Positions 1 to 4,589 of a DNA stretch of 5,568 bases are shown here, one piece after another (positions within the stretch are counted from its first letter, which is position 1; each line of letters begins with the position of its first letter). The position numbers and the translations under genes are program-made. The DNA lies in assembly GCA_900552675.1 (NCBI GenBank), contig USAI01000110.1:1-5568 (forward strand), in the 5' to 3' direction. The notes below the pieces were generated by a model. It was not told the DNA's origin. It made no database searches and saw only the letters and a program-made list of their open reading frames with translations. Source of the stretch: an uncultured Prevotella sp. (GTDB taxonomy: Bacteria; Bacteroidota; Bacteroidia; Bacteroidales; Bacteroidaceae).

Positions 1-2
1 TG

Positions 3-54
3 TTCATATCGACCGTTGTAAACACGAGCAACGGTCGGTGTGAGACGACTTTTT
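3..54 (+). terminator. Possible terminator hairpin of an upstream plus-strand transcript
   Basis: Bases 3-18 pair with 29-44 around a 10-base loop. The core of nine pairs (10-18 with 29-37) is perfect. The outer part needs three U·G wobbles (3/44, 7/40, 9/38) that exist only in plus-strand RNA; in minus-strand RNA these become A·C mismatches. Five T follow at 50-54, after a five-base gap. This fits the end of a plus-strand gene or RNA lying left of the window. The gap before the T run is longer than in a textbook terminator, so the call is tentative. Confidence 0.4.
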
Positions 55-70
55 GCGGGCTTTTACCCAA

Positions 71-144
71 TTAATCGGATGATATACAACGATTAACCAC
101 TGGTTTTTGACCCATCAACAGGTAGGTATCCAACCTGAGATGGG
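71..144. repeat. Two further inverted repeats in the 3' spacer of the GLUG gene
   Basis: TTAATCG at 71-77 is repeated inverted at 90-96 with 12 bases between. CCCATC at 111-116 pairs with GATGGG at 139-144, and nested inside it CAGGT (119-123) pairs with ACCTG (133-137), leaving a small 2/1 internal loop and a nine-base end loop. Neither is followed by a T run on either strand, so neither is a classical terminator. The minus-strand GLUG gene ends just to the right (stop at 153-155), so both would lie in its 3' untranslated region. Nothing else is recognisable in 1-152. Confidence 0.4.
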
Positions 145-152
145 CCGAGATA

Positions 153-2591
153 TCATTTTACAACATACTTTTTTCCGCCTTTTATATACAGGCCCTTCAC
201 CATGCGTTGGTGCTGTATGCCTTGCAGGTCGTAAATGGCGTTGCCCTGAGCCGTGGTGCCCACTTTCACCACATTAATGGCTGTGGCCGACCCATTGGCA
301 TGCTGTATCTTGGCCAAGGTGAGCGGCGTGTCGCTTTTTGATAGGATGAAATAGCAACGAAAAGCTTTCGACGAAATGGGGTTAGTAGGAACAATGTGGT
401 AAAACTTATCGGCTTGCAAGAAATATTCGTCATAACCAGCCTCATCACCCTTCAGCGTAAACTTATGCAAGCAGCCCACCATCGACACCTCGCCACCAGC
501 ATAACTGCTGGTTGACTTTGTGATCGAAGGGCTCAAGGCATAGGTACCCAACACGTAATGGCTATCAGCGTTTACCTCTGAAGGCTTAATAAGATAGGGT
601 TTTCCTGAAGCCAATGTGGTGGCTGCCACAAAGTTAAGGGTCAGCACCCCGCTGGCGTCTACCGTAACATCGTTAAGGCTTTCCAGCTTCACGTCGTTGC
701 CAAAAGCGGCTTTCAGCTCGTCGGCCGTCATGCTAAACGGCAGGCAGATGGTGTTCCACATGCCTTGCTTCATGCTGCGCACCAGGGTTACGCTCACCTT
801 GTTATCGAGCCAAGCTTTATAATTGTTCTTTATTATGAGGTCGAGCAGATTGTCGTCGTACTCATCAAGCTGTACCGAGGGCACCGCACTGGGGGCGATG
901 GGCATGATATACTTGTAGAAAGATGACTGCGGAGCGTTGAGCTGCCCCCAAATATCGGAGGCGGCACCGTTGTTCTTTGCATTGGTGTTCAGGATAGACA
1001 GGTTGTCATATTTCAGAAACTCGGCCTTTGCATCCCATGGCACAGCACAGGCATAGGTGGTAGCAGTAGCGCTAAAGTTGTAAACATTGTCGCGGGTGCC
1101 CGAGGCATTGCTAAACACGCTCACGCCATCGGTATGGCATGTGCCCGTAACGCCTTCACACACCACATTTGCACAGTTTGTGCTGTTTAAAATTTTACAA
1201 GGATTGGTGCTCGCAGCATCGCTATTCAAGCCACATACGGCCAGTGTGCCCAGATATGCATTGCCCGTGACGGTAGTGCCATATCCAGTATCTACAGATC
1301 CTAAGGTTACGGTTCCGTAATTGGCACAGTTGTCTATCGACACAAATGTTCCTATACCACCCGCATACACATTAGCCACCTCGCCACCATGTGTATTGAC
1401 AACAACATTGCCAAAGTTGGCGCTCTGCTCACAGCGTGCCATATAGCCCGACAGGCCACCTGCATAGACATTGCTCTTTGTGGCAATGACATCAGTATTG
1501 ACAAAGTTGGTGCAACGATATATTTGTGCATAATGGCCCTCGGTTGAACTACTATTCATAAATTTGCCCAAGATGCCGCCCGCATATACATCGGTCTCGG
1601 CAGCAACGGTAGTGTTGTTATAATTGTAGGCAATAACACCACGGGCAATGCTATTAGATATCACGGGGTTTTTATAATTATTGAGATAAGAGTCGGATGC
1701 AACGATGGTGCCACAGATACCACCCATGCTGGGCGAACATTTTTTAACATCGTTATAAACATTTATCTTGCCCTCAAACGAGCAGTTAGTCAGCTCATAG
1801 TCAGCCTTATAGCTATCGGTAATGTTGCAATAGCCCACCACTCCACCAACACTGGTTTGCTGTGGTGTGTTGTCATCTTCAAAACAAATAACGGTGTTCT
1901 CTACATGGCAGTTGCTGATAACCTCATCTTCGGCCTTACCAGCAATGGCGCCAATGTATCTCCATTCATACGACCTGGCAACCACATTGCGCACACGGAA
2001 GAGACAATCTTTTACCGTAAGGTGTTTGATACTTCCGCCCTTTACGGCACCGAACAAGCCTAAATAGTTGTCGTAGCCATTGCCCGAGTCTAACGTGTTA
2101 CCATCGTCGCCACGATAACAGTAAATACCACTTACCGAGTGGCCGCCACCATCATAATGGCCCTTGAACCAATAGGGCGACTCGGATTTAAAGAATGCGC
2201 CAGCACCATAAATGCCTATGGGTATCCAATCTTTCAAAGTGTTGAGCGCGGGGGCACTGAAGTTAGCGCGGCCATAAGCGTCAACCTGTGCGCTCTTCAC
2301 CACGTCGTCGTTAAGCACTATGTCGGCTGTTTGTAAGAAATAAACACCATCAAAATCGGTACGTGACGTCAAATTAAAACTTGTTTGATAGGTGAGTGAG
2401 GCCAGGTCTTGGGCCGTTTTTATGAGATATGGCTCGCTTTGTGTACCTTTTCCGCCCGAAAACTTGGTGGCTCTATATTCCCATGCATCGGCAGCACTGG
2501 CCGAAACAGGTGCGAACAAAAGCACGATAAGCAATGTGCAAACGGCCTTCAGGCTGTTTATTGTTTTATCCATATTTGTTTTCATCTTCAT
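153..2591 (-). CDS. Secreted GLUG-type repeat surface protein with C-terminal tail
   Basis: The gene encodes 812 residues. Residues 1-33 form a signal peptide: a basic start, a hydrophobic stretch around 16-26, and a likely cleavage after ASASA. Residues 44-66 carry the GGxGT...PYLI.TA..LA.L opening common in Bacteroidetes GLUG proteins. F142 to about 158 (F-KGHYDGGGHSVSGI) and repeated G-G-hydrophobic-x-G units near 178, 213, 248, 289, 336, 376 and 409 form a repetitive beta-rich region. A WNTICLPF motif at 612-619 marks a separate C-terminal domain seen in other Bacteroidetes surface proteins. The end (YDLQG 787-791, KGLYI 799-803, then a basic tail) resembles a type IX secretion sorting tail, so cell-surface attachment or release is likely. 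The specific function and ligand are unknown. Translation could start at M1 (2591) or M7 (2573); both leave a usable signal peptide, and no Shine-Dalgarno decides. It is probably co-transcribed with the small ORF 40 bases upstream. Confidence 0.88.
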   Translation of the reverse strand: MKMKTNMDKTINSLKAVCTLLIVLLFAPVSASAADAWEYRATKFSGGKGTQSEPYLIKTAQDLASLTYQTSFNLTSRTDFDGVYFLQTADIVLNDDVVKSAQVDAYGRANFSAPALNTLKDWIPIGIYGAGAFFKSESPYWFKGHYDGGGHSVSGIYCYRGDDGNTLDSGNGYDNYLGLFGAVKGGSIKHLTVKDCLFRVRNVVARSYEWRYIGAIAGKAEDEVISNCHVENTVICFEDDNTPQQTSVGGVVGYCNITDSYKADYELTNCSFEGKINVYNDVKKCSPSMGGICGTIVASDSYLNNYKNPVISNSIARGVIAYNYNNTTVAAETDVYAGGILGKFMNSSSTEGHYAQIYRCTNFVNTDVIATKSNVYAGGLSGYMARCEQSANFGNVVVNTHGGEVANVYAGGIGTFVSIDNCANYGTVTLGSVDTGYGTTVTGNAYLGTLAVCGLNSDAASTNPCKILNSTNCANVVCEGVTGTCHTDGVSVFSNASGTRDNVYNFSATATTYACAVPWDAKAEFLKYDNLSILNTNAKNNGAASDIWGQLNAPQSSFYKYIMPIAPSAVPSVQLDEYDDNLLDLIIKNNYKAWLDNKVSVTLVRSMKQGMWNTICLPFSMTADELKAAFGNDVKLESLNDVTVDASGVLTLNFVAATTLASGKPYLIKPSEVNADSHYVLGTYALSPSITKSTSSYAGGEVSMVGCLHKFTLKGDEAGYDEYFLQADKFYHIVPTNPISSKAFRCYFILSKSDTPLTLAKIQHANGSATAINVVKVGTTAQGNAIYDLQGIQHQRMVKGLYIKGGKKYVVK

Positions 2592-2631
2592 AATTTTTTA
2601 TTCTTAAATACGCTTTGTTTTAAAAAAGGCA

Positions 2632-2816
2632 TTACCATATCTCGTAACCACCATCGGGTTTGTAGGGGTTGTCATCGGTAGCATCGCCGCCATCGCCTAT
2701 ATTAGGCGTATCGGCCTCACTGGTTTTACCTTGTACCCCCCACTACTGGCAAGAAGAGTCTCTGAATGGGCATACACCACACACGTGTGTGGCAACATGT
2801 AAGTTTTCTTTTTCAT
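2632..2816 (-). CDS. Small peptide ORF split by a one-base frameshift in a G6 run
   Basis: The ATG at 2814-2816 opens a frame starting MKKKTYMLPHTCVV and reaching LLASSGG (residues 21-27). There it meets six G on the coding strand (C run 2736-2741). In the original frame translation adds 12 residues and stops at TAG (2697-2699), giving 39 residues. In the -1 frame, starting with the last G of the run, an open frame continues VQGKTSEADTPNIGDGG, is rich in Asp and Gly, and ends in GGYEIW with TAA at 2632-2634. One extra G would join the halves into a 61-residue peptide. The second half has a sensible composition and ends 40 bases before the GLUG gene, which argues that it is genuine. From memory, short Bacteroidales ORFs of this shape (MKKKxY..P, then LLAxS, then an acidic Gly-rich tail) are common and mostly unnamed. 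The GG junction suggests a leader plus mature peptide, but that is inference. It may be a pseudogene, a sequencing error or a slippage-controlled gene. Confidence 0.6.
2777..2792. repeat. 16-bp perfect palindrome inside the small ORF
   Basis: CCACACACGTGTGTGG reads the same on both strands, centred on CACGTG. It lies in codons 9-14 of the small ORF, about 25 bases after its start codon. It could be a protein-binding site or an mRNA hairpin with a very small loop near the start. It could also be chance from CA/GT-rich codons. Confidence 0.5.
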
Positions 2817-2873
2817 ATAACCACTATTTTAAATATACGTTTTGTTTATTAATAATGAACATCCTTATTATTT

Positions 2874-2921
2874 ATTCAAGTTTTGCAACTTGCTCTATCA
2901 GTAGACATGCGAAACTTGAGT
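2874..2921. repeat. Long inverted repeat in the leader of the small ORF
   Basis: Bases 2874-2887 pair with 2908-2921 over 14 positions around a 20-base loop. Twelve pairs are Watson-Crick; the two others (2875/2920 and 2884/2911) are T·G in plus-strand sequence, hence wobbles only in plus-strand RNA. A competing short hairpin, CAAGTT (2877-2882) with AACTTG (2887-2892), shares the left arm. The CAAGTT(T)/AACTTG half-site therefore appears three times in about 42 bases, as either alternative folds or clustered protein half-sites. Confidence 0.5.
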
Positions 2922-3012
2922 TATTTATTAATCATTATGCTCTTTTAGTTTTTATGACGAATGAATCTTTAGTTTTTGTTCAATGTAAATTTTTATTATC
3001 ATGATTCTTATT

Positions 3013-3042
3013 AATGCTTCTCTTTTCACAATAAAAAGCATT
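3013..3042. repeat. Inverted repeat just after the predicted transcription start
   Basis: AATGCTT (3013-3019) and AAGCATT (3036-3042) are perfect 7-bp inverted copies 16 bases apart. In the minus-strand transcript the hairpin would form about ten bases after the predicted start and could stabilise the 5' end. Confidence 0.35.
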
Positions 3043-3058
3043 GTTTGATAAATCGTTG

Positions 3059-3089
3059 CAAAAATACACTTTTTTCATAACACAAGAAA
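3059..3089 (-). promoter_or_regulatory. Predicted Bacteroidetes promoter of the small ORF-GLUG unit
   Basis: On the minus strand TATTTTTG (3066 down to 3059) is an exact match to the Bacteroidetes -7 box TAnnTTTG. Nineteen bases upstream lies TTTC (3089-3086), a three-of-four match to the -33 box TTTG. The 12 bases GTATTTTTGCAA are identical to those at the promoter of the secreted-protein gene at 4513-4524, which strengthens both calls. Confidence 0.55.
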
Positions 3090-3161
3090 ATATTTTACCC
3101 ATAATATTACACATAGCATTAATTTTCAATTAATTGTAACGTAACACACAGCATTAACAAT

Positions 3162-3201
3162 AAAAAAAATCGCCGCATAGCTTCCTTCAAAAGGTGGCGA
3201 T
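3162..3201 (-). terminator. Rho-independent terminator of the VOC gene
   Basis: Read on the minus strand, the stem ATCGCC (3201-3196) pairs with GGCGAT (3174-3169), with an inner CCTT/AAGG stem (3194-3191 with 3187-3184) and an asymmetric internal loop. The transcript then runs into eight T (3169-3162). It begins about 25 bases after the VOC stop codon (3227-3229). A tandem GGCGATGT on the plus strand (3196-3203 and 3204-3211) offers a second, alternative left arm. Confidence 0.75.
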
Positions 3202-3226
3202 GTGGCGATGTGTGTTTCGTAGTGAG

Positions 3227-3616
3227 TTACAGACGCTCGCAAAACTCTATCTTCTCACGGTTAGGCCCTTCAATGGTGAAAAACTTAACGCCATGCTCCC
3301 AAAAAGGCAAACCGTGCACCTCGGTGTCAAGCATCTTCAGGTGGGCTTGCTGCACCACTTTAAACAGCTCATCAATGTTTTTTACATCAATGGCAATATG
3401 GTCGATGGCACCATAGGCCATGGTGGCTTGACGGTTTTGGTATGTTTCGATAACGAGGTTATGAAGCTGAAGAAAAGCCACTTCTTCATCACCATTTTGT
3501 GTGCGCAAGGCTATGCTAAAGCCCAGTGTGAGATAGAAGTTGATGGTCTTTTCAATGTCGTTGGTGGGTATGCCTATGTGTTGTACGCCCGTTGTAAAAG
3601 TTTTAATGTTCATCAT
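3227..3616 (-). CDS. VOC-family (glyoxalase/bleomycin-resistance fold) metalloprotein
   Basis: The gene encodes 129 residues, the usual length for a one-chain, two-module VOC protein of the glyoxalase I / dioxygenase / bleomycin-resistance group. Module one runs from about 10 to 60 (VQHIGIPTNDIEKTINFY) and module two from about 70 to 127 (IDHIAIDVKNIDELF, then FFTIEGPNREKIEF). His13, Glu57, His73 and Glu124 occupy the four metal-ligand positions typical of the fold, so a divalent metal site is likely intact. The closest style is 'lactoylglutathione lyase-like', but many relatives act on other substrates and the reaction cannot be fixed from sequence. No signal peptide is seen; it should be cytoplasmic. 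Two adjacent ATG codons (3614-3616 and 3611-3613) could start it. It is transcribed away from aat and ends at a clear terminator, so it is probably monocistronic. I found no consensus promoter in its 160-base upstream spacer. Confidence 0.88.
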   Translation of the reverse strand: MMNIKTFTTGVQHIGIPTNDIEKTINFYLTLGFSIALRTQNGDEEVAFLQLHNLVIETYQNRQATMAYGAIDHIAIDVKNIDELFKVVQQAHLKMLDTEVHGLPFWEHGVKFFTIEGPNREKIEFCERL

Positions 3617-3625
3617 GCTTTGTTT

Positions 3626-3654
3626 TTTGAAATGTTTTCTAACGTTGTAATTTG
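3626..3654 (+). promoter_or_regulatory. Weak candidate promoter for aat
   Basis: TTTG at 3626-3629 is followed after 18 bases by TAATTTG (3648-3654), one base short of the TAnnTTTG -7 consensus. Transcription would start near 3661, just before the left arm of the inverted repeat at 3667. The resulting aat leader would contain both arms. It overlaps the upstream end of the VOC gene's region. The match is imperfect, so this is only a candidate. Confidence 0.25.
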
Positions 3655-3666
3655 TTAAACGGTTTT

Positions 3667-3778
3667 ATAAGTAGGTGTTCATAATTATTTATATAATAAC
3701 AGCATCACCTACCATAGCATCTATAACCTCATATTATTTAATACTCTTAAATATAAAAAAATAAGAACACCTACTTAT
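3667..3778. repeat. 14-bp perfect inverted repeat bracketing the VOC/aat spacer
   Basis: ATAAGTAGGTGTTC (3667-3680) recurs inverted as GAACACCTACTTAT (3765-3778), 84 bases apart. Extending inward, 11 of the next 14 positions also pair (3681-3694 with 3751-3764), giving 25 of 28 in all. A third copy of the core, CACCTAC, lies inside at 3706-3712 in the same direction as the right arm. The right arm overlaps the first two bases of the aat ATG (3777-3779). It could be an invertible promoter segment, a pair of operator sites for both divergent genes, an RNA stem hiding the aat start, or a small terminal-repeat element. Confidence 0.8.
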
Positions 3779-4418
3779 GATAGTGAAACTTACTGACGAG
3801 ATAGCTTTTCCTGACCCCCGCCAGGGCGAGCCCGATGGCTGGTTTGCCGTGGGTGGCGACCTGAGTGTCGACCGCTTGTTGCTGGCCTACAGCTACGGCA
3901 TTTTTCCGTGGTATGCCTTCAGGTGGTATGACGAGATACACTGGTATTGCCCCATGCAGCGCTTTGTTATCTTTCCCGACGAGATACACATATCGCGCTC
4001 TATGCGCAAACTGATGCGTAAGGGGCGATATAGCGTGAGCATAAACCGCGACTTTCATAACGTGATACGCCTTTGTGGCGAGCTGCGACACGACGAAGAG
4101 GGAGCGTGGCTGGGCGACGATATGATGCGCGCTTACGAAGAACTGCACCGCCAAGGCTTTGCTGCCAGCGTAGAGGTGTGGGAGGCCGACCGCCTGGTGG
4201 GTGGCATCTATGGCGTAAACATAGGCAGCTGCTTTTTTGGCGAGAGCATGTTTTCGTTGGTGCCCAACGGTAGCAAGGTGGCGCTCATAGCCTTGGCACA
4301 ATATATGGCCGAGAATGGAGGCCGACTCATCGACTGCCAGTTTGAAACGCCGCACCTTCGTAGCATGGGTGGTCGTTTCATTTCTTACGACGCGTATATG
4401 AACATTTTGCAAGAATAA
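3777..4418 (+). CDS. aat: Leucyl/phenylalanyl-tRNA--protein transferase (L/F-transferase)
   Basis: The enzyme moves Leu or Phe from its aminoacyl-tRNA onto the N-terminal Arg or Lys of proteins, creating a destabilising N-end for ClpS/ClpAP-type degradation in the cytoplasm. The 213 residues are near the normal family length. Family signatures run in order: IAFPDP (9-14), AVGGDLS (24-30), LLAYSYGIFPWY (35-46), HISRSMRK (71-78), GAWLGDDMMRAY (109-120), GESMFS (155-160), and LIDCQFETPHLRSMGG (184-199). Asp186 and Gln188 in the IDCQ motif, Glu156 and Trp111 match residues known as catalytic or substrate-binding in the E. coli enzyme. The segment WYCPMQRFV (56-64) replaces the more usual WSPDPRxV. 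The ATG is placed by the inverted repeat's edge and by the family's short N-terminus; no Shine-Dalgarno is visible. No clpS or clpA is in the window. Codon use is GC-richer than the spacers but ordinary for these genes. Confidence 0.95.
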   Translation: MIVKLTDEIAFPDPRQGEPDGWFAVGGDLSVDRLLLAYSYGIFPWYAFRWYDEIHWYCPMQRFVIFPDEIHISRSMRKLMRKGRYSVSINRDFHNVIRLCGELRHDEEGAWLGDDMMRAYEELHRQGFAASVEVWEADRLVGGIYGVNIGSCFFGESMFSLVPNGSKVALIALAQYMAENGGRLIDCQFETPHLRSMGGRFISYDAYMNILQE

Positions 4419-4447
4419 GTCTTGCTGCGCCACTTTTTAAATCTTTC

Positions 4448-4500
4448 AAGCGCGCGATGGCTAAAAACTGAAAAAAAACTGTTCGCAAAGCGCGCGCTTT
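4448..4500. repeat. GC palindrome and paired GCGCGCG blocks downstream of aat
   Basis: AAAGCGCGCGCTTT (4487-4500) is a perfect 14-bp palindrome in otherwise AT-rich DNA. A second block, AAGCGCGCG (4448-4456), can pair with CGCGCGCTT (4491-4499), forming a 9-bp stem around a 34-base loop. Each block also touches a copy of CTTTCAA (4443-4449 and 4497-4503). The stem could help end the aat transcript, but only three T follow it. The palindrome is centred about 20 bases upstream of the next -7 box, where a regulator would overlap the promoter. Confidence 0.6.
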
Positions 4501-4513
4501 CAAATATAATATG

Positions 4514-4521
4514 TATTTTTG
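4514..4521 (+). promoter_or_regulatory. Bacteroidetes -7 box of the secreted-protein gene
   Basis: TATTTTTG matches TAnnTTTG exactly, within the 12-base GTATTTTTGCAA shared with the minus-strand promoter near 3059. No TTTG sits at the proper -33 distance; the GCGCGCGC palindrome occupies that region instead. This hints at a regulated or activator-dependent promoter. The start of transcription would be near 4528, giving a leader of about 60 nt. Confidence 0.55.
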
Positions 4522-4524
4522 CAA

Positions 4525-4547
4525 TGTTTACTTCTTCTTTGTAAACA
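4525..4547 (+). repeat. Inverted repeat at the start of the leader
   Basis: TGTTTAC (4525-4531) and GTAAACA (4541-4547) are perfect inverted copies with nine bases, TTCTTCTTT, between them. It coincides with the predicted transcription start and could be an operator or a 5' hairpin of the mRNA. Confidence 0.4.
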
Positions 4548-4589
4548 ATCTAATAACAAATAGCATTATAAACAAAACTAAAAACATCT

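Larger units (their letters stand above)
2817..3161 (-). other. AT-rich leader region of the small ORF-GLUG unit, no gene seen
   Basis: This stretch contains no convincing coding sequence on either strand. A plus-strand frame of 111 codons through it is AT-rich, lacks domains, and runs antisense over the start of the small ORF. The region is best read as the promoter and 5' untranslated leader of the minus-strand unit. With the start of transcription near 3052 the leader would be about 235 nt, long for this group, and it holds two inverted repeats listed separately. I recognise no known riboswitch. Confidence 0.5.

Noticed and set aside
134..150. CTGAGA-containing stretch resembling part of a TPP riboswitch
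   Set aside because: The rest of the TPP consensus is absent, and it lies downstream rather than upstream of the adjacent gene.
2735..2742. Classical -1 ribosomal slippery heptamer at the G6 run
   Set aside because: In the reading frame the site is T-GGG-GGG, which does not fit X-XXY-YYZ, and I see no strong downstream pseudoknot. Simple tract-length change or slippage is more economical.
2669..3004. Plus-strand open frame of 111 codons
   Set aside because: It runs antisense over the small ORF and then through AT-rich leader DNA, has no domain or signal peptide, and its composition follows the background.
3136..3145. GTAACGTAAC direct repeat as a recombinase site
   Set aside because: It is a single short repeat in AT-rich DNA with no inverted partner at a sensible distance.
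3194..3658. Plus-strand open frame of 154 codons across the VOC gene
   Set aside because: It is the antisense shadow of the VOC gene, which has all four metal ligands on the minus strand.
3771..4433. Minus-strand open frame of 220 codons across aat
   Set aside because: It is fully antisense to the unmistakable aat gene and shows no family features.
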